The notes under the pieces are model-generated. The model ran no database searches and was not told the DNA's origin. It saw nothing but the letters and a program-made list of their open reading frames with translations. A stretch of 64,000 nt of DNA from Phascolarctobacterium sp. Its GTDB lineage: Bacteria > Bacillota > Negativicutes > Acidaminococcales > Acidaminococcaceae. Positions 36,020 to 44,040 of this stretch are shown one piece after another (position 1 is the stretch's first letter; every line of letters begins with the position of its first letter). Both the position numbers and the translations under genes were made by a program. The stretch is taken from contig JAUNWI010000003.1 in NCBI GenBank assembly GCA_030540395.1, forward strand, positions 1 through 64,000. Direction: 5' to 3'.

Positions 36020-36751
36020 ATGACCATGATTTTCGCCCACAGGGGCTTTTCCGGCTATTATCCCGAAAACACCATGCTGGCCTTTCACAAGGTAGCAGAG
36101 GAAAGCTGCGCCGATGGCATTGAGCTGGACATCCAGCTGACCAAGGACGGGGAAATAGTAATTATGCACGATGAAACACTGGACCGCACTACTAATGGCA
36201 GCGGCTGGCTCAAGGATTACACCTTGACAGAGCTAAAAATGCTTTCTGTAGGCATTAACGTCAAGGGCTTCTTCCCTCGCCAAACCATTCCCACTCTGCG
36301 AGAATATTTTGACTGGCTGAAAACCACCCAGCTCATAACCAATATCGAGCTCAAAACCGGCGTCTTTGAATATGAAGGCATTGAGGCCAAACTGGTGGCT
36401 CTAGTTAAGGAATATGGTTTAGAGGAACAGGTTTGGTATTCCTCCTTCAATCATCACACCATCGCTCGCCTACGCGAGCTCTTGCCCTCTGCCAAATGCG
36501 GACTTTTGATGGACACCTGGCTCATGAACGTGGGTGCCTATGCGGCTAGTCAGGGCGCAGCCACCGTCAACGCCTGCAGCTTTTTCGCCGCCAAAGAAGG
36601 CGTTGCTGAGGATTTACACGCTCACGGTGTGGGCCTGCAGGCTTGGACGCCCAACGAGGTTGAACTCATGCAAAAATTGGTAGACCGAGGCGTGGATGTG
36701 CTCATCACCAATTTCCCCGACCGAGCTGCCAAAATTTTAGGACGCGCTTAA
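36020..36751 (+). CDS. Glycerophosphodiester phosphodiesterase, 243 aa
   Basis: A cytoplasmic-type GDPD (no signal peptide) that splits glycerophosphodiesters into glycerol 3-phosphate and an alcohol. Active-site residues are visible: His7 in AHRG, Glu16 in YPENT, Glu35 and Asp37 in GIELDIQL, His50 in MHDETLDRTTNGSG. AAGGAGG precedes the ATG. The LacI-type gene follows by 75 bases on the same strand. Glycerol 3-phosphate from this enzyme and from glpK would enter the same pool. Confidence 0.95.
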   Translation: MTMIFAHRGFSGYYPENTMLAFHKVAEESCADGIELDIQLTKDGEIVIMHDETLDRTTNGSGWLKDYTLTELKMLSVGINVKGFFPRQTIPTLREYFDWLKTTQLITNIELKTGVFEYEGIEAKLVALVKEYGLEEQVWYSSFNHHTIARLRELLPSAKCGLLMDTWLMNVGAYAASQGAATVNACSFFAAKEGVAEDLHAHGVGLQAWTPNEVELMQKLVDRGVDVLITNFPDRAAKILGRA

Positions 36752-36826
36752 AGGCTGACGCGCCCCTAAGGCTGACCAATACCATCCCGCAACTAGAAGA
36801 CAACCATTAGCGAAAGGATACACAGC

Positions 36827-37897
36827 ATGGCAAAAAAAGTCACCCTCAAGGACATTGCCGCTGCGGCCGGTCTCTCCCCCGCCAGCGTCTCCATGATTTT
36901 GAACCACCGCAGCATCAACCGCTTCAACGCGGACACGGTGGAGCGCATTTTTACCCTGGCCAAGGAGATGGGCTATACCAACAGCAAGGGCAAAAGCTTT
37001 AGCCTTGTAAAGCCCTCGGACACCCTCATTTTCATAATTTGTCCCTCCGTTTTTAATCCCTTTTATACTACGATTATCCAAGGCATAGAGATTGCGGCCC
37101 GCAAGCAGGGCTTTGTCACCAGTGTGCGCACCACCTATTGGGATACGGACACAGAACGCTTCATCATGGAGCAGGCCCGTAAGTTCAACGTGGCAGGCGT
37201 AATTTTCGCCATGATTCCCCAACAGCCCCAACTGGCCTATGAGCTTAGCCGCCACCTGCCAGTGGTGGCCATTGGCGACAGGCGGGGTGATTTGGAGCTG
37301 GCCACGGTGGATATGAATAATTTCACCGCCGGCCAGCTCATGGGCAGGCATCTGCTGGAGCTGGGCCACAGACATTTAGCCTATCTTTCGACCACACTTA
37401 ACGAACAGCACACCTCCCGTCTACGCCGTTGTCAGGGGTTGGAGACCGCCTGCCGCACGGCAGGCGGCGCCCAGCTGCACGTTTTTACCAAAGACATCAC
37501 TCCTGATTACGAAATCAGCAACGTGGACGTGGAATACACCACGGGCTATGCGCTGGCACAAAGGTGCCTCAAGGAGGCACCTGAGGTGACAGCCATGGTG
37601 GCCATTAACGACATGGTAGCCTATGGTGCTTATAACGCTATCTGCGATAGTGGCTTGCGCATCCCCGAGGATATGAGCCTGTGCGGCTTCGACAATATTT
37701 TCCCCTCCCGCCTGCAGGGCATCAGCCTCACTACTATCGATAATTCTCTTACGGAATGCGGCAAGAGCGCCTTCCACCTTTTGCAGGAGGAAATTGCCAG
37801 CTACGAAAGCCATGGACGTTTTGAGAGCATTACCCATGTGGAGTATAAATGCAAGCTCATCCCCCGGCACAGCAGCGGCCCTGTTCCTCAAAAATAA
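36827..37897 (+). CDS. LacI-family transcriptional regulator, 356 aa
   Basis: N-terminal LacI helix-turn-helix (TLKDIAAAAGLSPASVSMILNHR at about 6-28) and a periplasmic-binding-like effector domain (LIFIICPSVFNPFYTTIIQGIEIAARKQG; ISLTTIDNSLTECGKSAFHLL). It lies downstream of the GDPD gene and may control it (inference); no clear LacI palindrome was found upstream. The ligand is unknown. GC content and codon use look higher in GC than the neighbouring genes. Confidence 0.93.
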   Translation: MAKKVTLKDIAAAAGLSPASVSMILNHRSINRFNADTVERIFTLAKEMGYTNSKGKSFSLVKPSDTLIFIICPSVFNPFYTTIIQGIEIAARKQGFVTSVRTTYWDTDTERFIMEQARKFNVAGVIFAMIPQQPQLAYELSRHLPVVAIGDRRGDLELATVDMNNFTAGQLMGRHLLELGHRHLAYLSTTLNEQHTSRLRRCQGLETACRTAGGAQLHVFTKDITPDYEISNVDVEYTTGYALAQRCLKEAPEVTAMVAINDMVAYGAYNAICDSGLRIPEDMSLCGFDNIFPSRLQGISLTTIDNSLTECGKSAFHLLQEEIASYESHGRFESITHVEYKCKLIPRHSSGPVPQK

Positions 37898-37907
37898 TCC
37901 TAAAAAT

Positions 37908-37957
37908 AAACCGAGAGCATTTTCTGAACCAGTATCAGAATCATGCTCTCGGTTTTT
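37908..37957. terminator. Bidirectional terminator between the LacI and MFS genes
   Basis: AAACCGAGAGCAT pairs with ATGCTCTCGGTTT around a loop that itself contains TTCTGA/TCAGAA, flanked by A-rich and T-rich ends. It serves both converging genes. Confidence 0.9.
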
Positions 37958-37960
37958 CTT

Positions 37961-39175
37961 TTATTCTATAGTCGCTTTGAATTTCAGCACAATGGCCAAG
38001 GCTAAGCTCAACACGAAACAGGCACTGAAAAAGTATAGTGCCATGCTGTAGCTATGAGTGCGCTCGTACAGCTGGCTCAAAAGCAAGGGCCCGGCAATGC
38101 CTGCCAAGCCCCAGGCCGTCAAAATGCGACCATGGATGGCGCTGAGCTGCTTGGTGCCGTAAATATCGCTTAAGTAAGCTGGCATGCAGGAGAAACCACC
38201 GCCGTAACAGGTGACAATAAGAAAAATCAAGACTTGGAACATAAAGCTATCGCTCACACCTGCCAAAAGGTAGAAGGCTACAATTTCGATGGCAAAAAAG
38301 GCGATATAAGTGTTGCGACGACCAATGTAGTCGGAGATGGTGGACCACACAATGCGGCCACCGCCGTTTAAGAGACCGATTATACCAACCATGGAAGCAG
38401 CCGCCATGGGCGACATTTTAATAACCTCCTGAGCCATGGGAGAAGCCACTGCCAAAAGGCCAATGCCACAGGTAATATTGGTGAAGAATATCCACCACAG
38501 AGCGTAAAACTGCCAGGTTTTCATAGCTTCCTTGCAGGTGTATTGTTTGGGTTGGTTAGCGTTTATTTGCACCTTATGAGTACCATTGCTGGTAATGGGT
38601 GCTTGTTTAGGCGGCTCCAAATAAAGTGCAGAGCATACCATTACCACAACGTAAGCACAGCCCATGATGATAAAGTTTTGAACCAAGCCATATTGGGCAA
38701 TTAAAAGCTGCATCACTGGTCCTGCAATGAGGCTGGCGAAGCCAAAGCCCATGATGGCTAAACCCGTCGCCAAACCGCGATTGTTGGGGAACCATTTAAC
38801 AAGGGTAGAAACAGGAGTGATGTAACCAGTTCCGAGGCCAATGCCGCCGATAACACCATAAAATAGATAGAGCAGCATTAGACTATGCTGACTTAAAGCG
38901 TAGGCCGTGCCCAGCATGCCACTGCCAAAGAAGGCGGCGGCGATGAGACCACTTTTGCGAGGGCCAAAGCGCTCCACATAGGTACCTAAAAAGCCTGCGG
39001 AGGTGCCCAAAAAGAGAATGGCCAAGCTAAAGGTCCAGGTGACCTGCTGCAAGGTGAAGCCCATAGCCTCCATGATGGGGCGAGTGAGTACGCTCCAAGC
39101 GTATACTGAACCGATGGAAATGTGGATACCAATGGCTGCTAAAACAATGAGCCATCTGTTTTTTGTTTGCTGCAT
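37961..39175 (-). CDS. MFS transporter, oxalate/formate antiporter (OFA) family, 404 aa
   Basis: A 12-helix carrier. The OFA type is indicated by WLIVLAAIGIHISIGSVYAWSV at the start, GGIGLGTGYITPVSTLVKWFPNNRGLATGLAIMGFG in the middle and CKEAMKTWQFYALWWIFFTNITCGIGLL in the second half. OFA members exchange oxalate for formate or carry other small monocarboxylates. The start at 39175 follows AAAGAGG. Expression should be controlled by the ZTP riboswitch and terminator at 39286-39381, which links the carrier to one-carbon or formate supply (inference). Confidence 0.93.
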   Translation of the reverse strand: MQQTKNRWLIVLAAIGIHISIGSVYAWSVLTRPIMEAMGFTLQQVTWTFSLAILFLGTSAGFLGTYVERFGPRKSGLIAAAFFGSGMLGTAYALSQHSLMLLYLFYGVIGGIGLGTGYITPVSTLVKWFPNNRGLATGLAIMGFGFASLIAGPVMQLLIAQYGLVQNFIIMGCAYVVVMVCSALYLEPPKQAPITSNGTHKVQINANQPKQYTCKEAMKTWQFYALWWIFFTNITCGIGLLAVASPMAQEVIKMSPMAAASMVGIIGLLNGGGRIVWSTISDYIGRRNTYIAFFAIEIVAFYLLAGVSDSFMFQVLIFLIVTCYGGGFSCMPAYLSDIYGTKQLSAIHGRILTAWGLAGIAGPLLLSQLYERTHSYSMALYFFSACFVLSLALAIVLKFKATIE

Positions 39176-39285
39176 TGTGATTACCTCTTTTCTCAAGCAT
39201 TTTGTAATGTGAAAACAAAAAGCAGCGTGCGTCCAGACTTTTTCAAAGCGCACAGCGATAACTAGAAGTAAAATGTGCAAGCAAT

Positions 39286-39318
39286 AAAAAAGTCTGGGCA
39301 GCAGCTGCTTGCCCAGAC
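39286..39318 (-). terminator. Expression-platform terminator of the ZTP riboswitch
   Basis: On the minus strand GTCTGGGCAAGCAG pairs with CTGCTGCCCAGAC and is followed by TTTTTT. Its 5' arm shares GTCTGGGC with the 3' part of the aptamer, so ligand binding and termination exclude each other. Confidence 0.9.
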
Positions 39319-39381
39319 GGTCGGCTATCCCACAATACAGTCCACGTGGTAAACTCCACTCATCCGTCAGAACATGTATTG
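39310..39381 (-). promoter_or_regulatory. ZTP (pfl) riboswitch aptamer
   Basis: The minus strand contains the conserved ZTP elements in order: P1 arms CAATACA/TGTATTG, the CTGACGGA strand, the P2 hairpin GTGG/CCAC, and after a linker the 3' domain GCCGACCGTCTGGGCA that forms the pseudoknot. This agrees with the class known to sense ZMP/ZTP, the signal for low 10-formyl-tetrahydrofolate. A terminator overlaps its 3' end, so ligand should switch the gene on. The gene behind it is an OFA-type carrier. Confidence 0.93.
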
Positions 39382-39402
39382 CTCTTTTTAAGTTGTACCT
39401 AT

Positions 39403-39430
39403 ATTATAGCCTATTATATGCAATTGTCAA
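39403..39430 (-). promoter_or_regulatory. Promoter of the ZTP-riboswitch/MFS unit
   Basis: Minus-strand TTGACA (39425-39430) and TATAAT (39403-39408) are 16 bases apart, about 15 bases before the riboswitch. Confidence 0.85.
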
Positions 39431-39496
39431 GATAATGTAGGAAAATATTCATGTATACACAATATCTAGGTGCACACTACTGAAACAAGCCCACAC

Positions 39497-39658
39497 TTAG
39501 TGCTTTTCAAAATCAGCCTTTGTAGGATGCAGTGGACAGGCACCCTTGCCACAGGAGCCACAGCCAATGCATTTACCACTTTTATGAGCACTTGAAGTCA
39601 ATTTGTACGCCAGATAAGCAGCGCCAACAATAATAATACCTACAACAACGGTTGCCAT
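39497..39658 (-). CDS. FeoB-associated Cys-rich membrane protein, 53 aa
   Basis: Start ATG at 39656-39658 follows GGAGGTG with 7-base spacing. The protein has one membrane helix (VVVGIIIVGAAYLAY at about 4-18) and a cysteine cluster KCIGCGSCGKGACPLHP at about 29-45. Small proteins of this pattern accompany feoB in many Firmicutes and are annotated as FeoB-associated Cys-rich proteins; a role in iron handling or FeoB assembly is assumed, not proven. It lies 32 bases downstream of feoB on the same strand and is probably the last gene of the feo operon. Confidence 0.9.
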   Translation of the reverse strand: MATVVVGIIIVGAAYLAYKLTSSAHKSGKCIGCGSCGKGACPLHPTKADFEKH

Positions 39659-39690
39659 ACCAGCACCTCCATTCGCTTAATTATAACATA

Positions 39691-41835
39691 TTATGCTTCT
39701 ACACTTAAAACATTTTTGCTGCCTTTTTTAGTAGGGCGCACCAAAAGATAGATAAAGCTCACCAAAAGCACCACAGCCACAGCAGTACCTGCATTAAAGG
39801 CTTCACCGCCTACGAAAACGCGCCCCAGTTGATACATTACTAAGCACACGCTATAAGCATACAGGTTTTGGAACAAAATGGTAGCAATGGTCCATTTTTT
39901 GCTGTTCATTTCCTGTCCCATGGTAGAAATTGCTGCCAGGCAAGGAGAATCCAGCAGGTTGAACACTAGGAAGGAAAAGGCTGCCACTGCGCTGGGGAAC
40001 ATGGCCATCACTGCATTCCACAGGTCGGGCTCTTCTTCCGTTGCTTCAGCAAGGCCAGCTAAAATTGCCATAGTGCTGACAATTGCTTCCTTAGCCACAA
40101 AGCCTGAGAAGGCTGCGGCCACAGCCTGCCAGCTAGCAAAGCCCAAGGGAGCGAAAATGGGTGCCAAGCCGTTGCCGATAACGGCGATAAAGCTTTGCTC
40201 TGTTTCTTCCACCAAAGTCAGGCTACCTTCAACGATACCAAAGCTTGCCAAGAACCACATGGCAATACAGCAGAGGAAGATTACGGTACCAGCTTTTACT
40301 AAAAAGCCAGCAACACGCTCCCAGGTATGCAGGAAAAGATTTTTCGCTGCAGGGAAATGATAGGGCGGCAGCTCCATAACAAAGGGAGCAGGGTCACCAG
40401 CGAAAAGCTCACTCTTTTTTAGGATAATGCAGCTGGTTACCACAGCAGAGAAGCCAATAAAGTACATCAAAGGAGCCATGTACCACTCCCCACCCATGAT
40501 TGCTCCACTCAAGAGAGCGATAACAGGCAGCTTAGCACTGCAGGGGATGAAGGTTGTGGTCATGATTGTCAAACGGCGATCCTTTTCGTTTTCAATAGTG
40601 CGGCTGGCCATGATACCAGGCACGCCACAGCCAGAAGAAATCAGCAGCGGGATAAAGCTTTTGCCGCTCATGCCAAACTGGCGGAAAAATCTATCCATAA
40701 TGAAGGCTACACGCGCCATATAACCGCAATCCTCCAAAAAGCTCAAGAGCAGAAACACTATTGCCATTTGGGGAGCAAAGCCCAAGGGAGCACCAATGCC
40801 GCCGATAATACCGTCAACAACCAAGGACACCATCCAATCCTCCGTGCCCACAGCCTCCAGCTGCTCCTGCACCCAAGGCTGAATCCACTCACCAAAGAGA
40901 GTGTCATTAGTAAAGTCCGTTACGATAGTCCCTAAGGAATCGATAGCAATGTAATATACCAAGAACATTACTGCTGCAAAAATAGGCAAGGCCAGGAAAC
41001 GATTGGTGACAATGCGGTCGATTTTGTCGGAGGTGGTAAGGCCAACATTGCCCTTAACCACTGCTGCAGCCTTAAGCTCAGCAATGTAACTGTACCGCTC
41101 GTTAGTAATGATGCTTTCGCTATCATCATCCAGCTGCTCCTCGCACATGGTGACAATCTCATCCAAGCGTTGCTTTTCTTGCTCGGTCAGGTTCAGGGCA
41201 GCCATAATCTTAGCATCCCGCTCAAAAATCTTTACAGCCAAGAAGCGCTCGCTAGAACCGGCAATCTTGTTGCCAGCTTCTTTTTTGATAGCCTTCAAAG
41301 CGGCTTCAACCTCATCGGAGAAACGCAGATATTTGGGAGCATTGCCGTCGGCGGCTGCTATAGCTGCCTCTGCGGCATTTTTAGTGCCCTCGCCACGCAA
41401 AGCAGAGGTTTCCACAATGGTGCAGCCCAGCGCCTTGCTCAAACGAGGGAGGTCCAAGATGTCACCATTTTTACGCACGATATCCATCATATTCATAGCA
41501 ATGGCTACAGGAATGCCCATCTCTAAAAGCTGAGTTGTCAGATACAGATTGCGCTCAATATTAGAGCCATCAACAATATTTAAAACGGCATCCACCTTAT
41601 CCTCCAGAAGATAATTACGGGAAATTACTTCCTCCAGAGTATATGGAGACAAGGAGTAAATACCGGGCAGGTCGGTGATAATTACATCGTCATGACCCTT
41701 CAGGCGCCCCTCCTTCTTTTCTACAGTAACGCCGGGCCAGTTGCCCACATATTGCTTAGAGCCGGTCAGCTCGTTAAACATCGTCGTTTTGCCGCAGTTG
41801 GGGTTACCAACTAAAGCAATTTTAATTTCCTTCAT
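39691..41835 (-). CDS. feoB: Ferrous iron transporter B, 714 aa
   Basis: The Fe(II) uptake pore with an N-terminal GTPase. The P-loop GNPNCGKTT is at 10-18, followed by DLPGIYSLSPYTLEE and NMMD; after the helical GDI-type spacer there are about 8 membrane helices with the gate text SSGCGVPGIMASRT and FIPCSAKLPV. Length is normal. It follows feoA by 12 bases and is presumably cotranscribed with both feoA genes. Confidence 0.97.
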   Translation of the reverse strand: MKEIKIALVGNPNCGKTTMFNELTGSKQYVGNWPGVTVEKKEGRLKGHDDVIITDLPGIYSLSPYTLEEVISRNYLLEDKVDAVLNIVDGSNIERNLYLTTQLLEMGIPVAIAMNMMDIVRKNGDILDLPRLSKALGCTIVETSALRGEGTKNAAEAAIAAADGNAPKYLRFSDEVEAALKAIKKEAGNKIAGSSERFLAVKIFERDAKIMAALNLTEQEKQRLDEIVTMCEEQLDDDSESIITNERYSYIAELKAAAVVKGNVGLTTSDKIDRIVTNRFLALPIFAAVMFLVYYIAIDSLGTIVTDFTNDTLFGEWIQPWVQEQLEAVGTEDWMVSLVVDGIIGGIGAPLGFAPQMAIVFLLLSFLEDCGYMARVAFIMDRFFRQFGMSGKSFIPLLISSGCGVPGIMASRTIENEKDRRLTIMTTTFIPCSAKLPVIALLSGAIMGGEWYMAPLMYFIGFSAVVTSCIILKKSELFAGDPAPFVMELPPYHFPAAKNLFLHTWERVAGFLVKAGTVIFLCCIAMWFLASFGIVEGSLTLVEETEQSFIAVIGNGLAPIFAPLGFASWQAVAAAFSGFVAKEAIVSTMAILAGLAEATEEEPDLWNAVMAMFPSAVAAFSFLVFNLLDSPCLAAISTMGQEMNSKKWTIATILFQNLYAYSVCLVMYQLGRVFVGGEAFNAGTAVAVVLLVSFIYLLVRPTKKGSKNVLSVEA

Positions 41836-41847
41836 GGCAGACCTCCC

Positions 41848-42069
41848 TTACTCTACTAAAATACTTTCAGCCTCAGCCTTACGCAGGCTCAGCTCATAAC
41901 CACGCACAGTAACCTCAATGGGGTCGCCCAAGGGAGCAACTCTGCGCACAAAAATTTCTACGCCCTTAGTCACACCCATATCCATAATACGGCGCTTTAA
42001 AGCACCTTCGCCATTCAACCTTTTGACGATAGCTTTGTCGCCCACAGCAACATCCTTCAATGTTTTCAT
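41848..42069 (-). CDS. feoA: FeoA protein (second of two), 73 aa
   Basis: A small SH3-like cytoplasmic partner of FeoB. The family text GEGALKRRIMDMGVTKGVEIFVRRVAPLGDPIEVTVRGYELSLRKAEAESI is complete. The start at 42069 follows GGAGGGACTT; an earlier frame extension lacks a site. It sits directly before feoB. Confidence 0.95.
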   Translation of the reverse strand: MKTLKDVAVGDKAIVKRLNGEGALKRRIMDMGVTKGVEIFVRRVAPLGDPIEVTVRGYELSLRKAEAESILVE

Positions 42070-42147
42070 AAGTCCCTCCGTACAACGCATTAAAAACAGT
42101 CTGCCTCAAAAACTTGAAACAAAAGTAGACTGTACAAAAAACTGCCT

Positions 42148-42360
42148 TTAAATCATTATTTTGGCTGCCAACACCTTGCTCAAAGCAACGCGGGCATCCT
42201 TCACATTCACGATAAGATTACCATCAAATTCACTCACTATGGTAATAGACGCACCCTCCACAAAGCCCATGCTTTCCAAAAAGCGCTTTGTTTCACCCTT
42301 GCCGCGTACAGCCATGATTTTATTTTCCTCGCCTTGACGGGCCAATACTAAAGGCATCAT
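42148..42360 (-). CDS. feoA: FeoA protein (first of two), 70 aa
   Basis: A second, divergent FeoA-like SH3 protein (GKGETKRFLESMGFVEGASITIVSEFDGNLIVNVKDARVALSKVLAAKIMI). Two adjacent ATGs at 42355-42360 follow GGAGGGAAG. It is the first gene of the feo operon, 78 bases before the other feoA. Pairs of FeoA proteins are known in Firmicutes; their division of labour is unclear. Confidence 0.92.
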   Translation of the reverse strand: MMPLVLARQGEENKIMAVRGKGETKRFLESMGFVEGASITIVSEFDGNLIVNVKDARVALSKVLAAKIMI

Positions 42361-42438
42361 CTTCCCTCCACCTCTTTGCACCAGCTGCTTACATTAATAC
42401 GCAAACGTAAGCATAGGCTAACTCGATAGCAAAAATAT

Positions 42439-42464
42439 ACGTAGTTAGAAGGACCTAACTACGT
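42439..42464. promoter_or_regulatory. Perfect palindrome at the feo promoter, probable metal-repressor operator
   Basis: ACGTAGTTAG-AAGGAC-CTAACTACGT is a perfect inverted repeat with 10-base arms, just downstream of the -10 box of the feo promoter. Position over the start site fits a repressor. Its TTAG/CTAA core resembles DtxR/MntR-type operators more than a Fur box (inference). Confidence 0.75.
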
Positions 42465-42469
42465 GATAT

Positions 42470-42498
42470 AGTTTACATATGATTTTGTTATTTGTCAA
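42470..42498 (-). promoter_or_regulatory. Promoter of the feo operon
   Basis: Minus-strand TTGACA (42493-42498) and TAAACT (42470-42475) are 17 bases apart; the palindrome at 42439-42464 covers the expected start site. Confidence 0.8.
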
Positions 42499-42549
42499 GA
42501 GGTTTTTGTGAAAAGTTATCGCTAATCATGTAACAAAGTTAGACATAGG

Positions 42550-43149
42550 TTACTTCAATAGCACCGATAGCAACACTGGCACCAAGAGTGACAAAATTAA
42601 GCCATTAATGAAGGCAAACATGCCCGCCTGCATGCCAGCGCCACGAATAACTAGAGGCAAAAGCGAATCCATGGTCCCCGCCCCACCAGGCGCAATGCAC
42701 ATAAGCTTGTTCCACCGCGCCAACAGCGGTATGAGTACAAAGCTAGAGACCTCCCGCAGCATGTTCGCCAAAAAAGCCACTGCTCCCAGCTCCGTGCTAT
42801 ACAAGGTGCTGATAACAACGGAGGAAAGACTGTACCAGCCCAATCCTGAACCCACCAGTATGGAATCATACACGGATAATCCTGTGAGAAAATGGCTTAG
42901 ATATGCTCCACCCAAGCTGCCAATAACCACGCCTATTGGCAACGCCAAGGCCAAAGCAAGATTTTTCGGCGTGCAAATCTGCTTTAGCAGGCGGCGATTA
43001 CTGCCAATTTCGATGCCGGCCACAAAGCCCATAAAGTCAAGAGCCGCCATCAAGGTTTCGTCCAAAAGAGGCTTGGCAGTGACATCTAAAAACATATACC
43101 CCAGCACCATGCCTACCACAATGGTACCCAACAATGCAGCAACCATCAC
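42550..43149 (-). CDS. LysO-type lysine exporter, C-terminal half as a separate protein, 199 aa
   Basis: A membrane protein with about 6 helices and the LysO/DUF340 text FVAGIEIGSNRRLLKQI and SGLGWYSLSSVVISTLYSTELGAVAFLANMLREV. In Escherichia coli LysO is one protein of about 300 residues; here the N-terminal part is encoded by the preceding gene, overlapping by 4 bases (ATGA). Together they have the normal length. The role would be lysine or thialysine export. Confidence 0.88.
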   Translation of the reverse strand: MMVAALLGTIVVGMVLGYMFLDVTAKPLLDETLMAALDFMGFVAGIEIGSNRRLLKQICTPKNLALALALPIGVVIGSLGGAYLSHFLTGLSVYDSILVGSGLGWYSLSSVVISTLYSTELGAVAFLANMLREVSSFVLIPLLARWNKLMCIAPGGAGTMDSLLPLVIRGAGMQAGMFAFINGLILSLLVPVLLSVLLK

Positions 43150-43439
43150 TCTACCTCGTTTTCCTTGTCAAAATTAGGTGCTAAAAGCCTAATAATCATG
43201 TAAAACATCAGCATGGAGCCCAAAATCGCACTGCTGCCTAAAAGAAAGGCTTGCTTACCCAGCACGGGAATTTTATCCAGCATCTCCCTATCGCAACCAA
43301 TTTTTGCTCCCAGGCACAGCAAAATAATAAACAGGCACACCGTAGAAATCCGATTCAGCCACAGCTTCGTTCTATAGTTAAAAACATCCAGCCAGCCCAA
43401 TAAAATCCCGGCTGTTATGGCGCAAATGATAATAGTCAT
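43146..43439 (-). CDS. LysO-type lysine exporter, N-terminal half as a separate protein, 97 aa
   Basis: Three hydrophobic segments with the LysO N-terminal text ITAGILLGWLDVF and ILLCLGAKIGCDREMLDKIPVLGKQAFLLGSSAILGSM. GAAGGAGG precedes the ATG. A weak promoter (TATAAT at 43469-43474 on the minus strand) lies upstream. The clean ATGA overlap with the next gene argues for a natural two-gene form rather than a recent frameshift. Confidence 0.88.
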   Translation of the reverse strand: MTIIICAITAGILLGWLDVFNYRTKLWLNRISTVCLFIILLCLGAKIGCDREMLDKIPVLGKQAFLLGSSAILGSMLMFYMIIRLLAPNFDKENEVE

Positions 43440-43526
43440 GGGAAAGCCTCCTTCAAAAGATATCTTTTATTATACCCCAAGCAGCCTTCTTTGTCTCTAA
43501 GTGAAAGTTGGAAGCAACAAAAAACT

Positions 43527-43558
43527 CCTGCTTGCGAGGTCAGTGACTTAACAGCAGG
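43527..43558 (-). promoter_or_regulatory. Hairpin with T-run upstream of the lysO pair
   Basis: On the minus strand CCTGCT and AGCAGG arms with an inner GTCA/TGAC pair are followed by TTTTTTG. It looks like a terminator, but no gene on the minus strand lies just before it. It may end an upstream short RNA or be part of a leader of lysO. Further inverted repeats (ACACG/CGTGT) lie at 43590-43606. Confidence 0.45.
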
Positions 43559-43663
43559 TGCCTTGAGTACACTTCAAAGCATGCTTACGACACGCAAGGC
43601 GTGTACACAATCCACTCCCAATGCACATCCAGCGTACAATTTACATTTTTTGAAAAATTTTGC

Positions 43664-43692
43664 TTGACAAATCATTTGCAAGTTGTCATAAT
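43664..43692 (+). promoter_or_regulatory. Promoter of the leuCDB operon
   Basis: TTGACA (43664-43669) and CATAAT (43687-43692) are 17 bases apart, directly before the T-box leader. Confidence 0.85.
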
Positions 43693-43698
43693 GTAGAG

Positions 43699-43988
43699 AA
43701 CACAGTGAAGTGTTGTTACCAAAATTCATACTCATCATAAATGCAAGGAACGGGAAAATTCCTTCGGCCCAAGGCTTTAGAGAGACGGCGTCAGGTGCAA
43801 GCCGCCACCAACCGGAAGAAGAAGCTCACCCGCGAGCAGCTGCTCTGAAATGTAAAGTCCTTAGGAGCAGACGCACGACAGCGTTACGTCTCCAAGCAAG
43901 CTACTTGGAAAGAATGAAGTACAAATTTAGGGTGGTACCGCGAAGCAAATTCGCCCCTATCTGCAACAGCAGGTAGGGGCTTTTTTTA
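43699..43988 (+). promoter_or_regulatory. T-box leader, specifier CUC (leucine)
   Basis: The leader shows the AGAGAG motif of stem I, the GGTGCAAGCC distal region, the specifier context GAAGCTCACCC with CTC at 43825-43827, and the T-box AGGGTGGTACCGCG with TGGT at 43933-43936, complementary to an uncharged tRNA ending ACCA. A terminator ends it. Uncharged tRNA-Leu should stabilise the antiterminator and allow leuCDB transcription. Confidence 0.95.
43953..43988 (+). terminator. T-box terminator
   Basis: GCCCCTATCTGC pairs with GCAGGTAGGGGC around AACA, followed by TTTTTTT. The alternative antiterminator uses the T-box just upstream. Confidence 0.95.
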
Positions 43989-44040
43989 ATGTGTTATTTA
44001 AATTATTCTTACTATACTATTACATTGGAGGTTTTATTCT

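Noticed and set aside
36737..37375. 212-codon minus-strand frame over the LacI gene
   Set aside because: It is antisense to a clear LacI regulator and has no start signal.
43520..43620. Lysine riboswitch before lysO
   Set aside because: The conserved five-way-junction core of the lysine aptamer is not present in the minus-strand sequence.
43710..43976. 88-codon plus-strand frame before leuC
   Set aside because: It lies entirely inside the T-box leader RNA, whose structural motifs explain the sequence.
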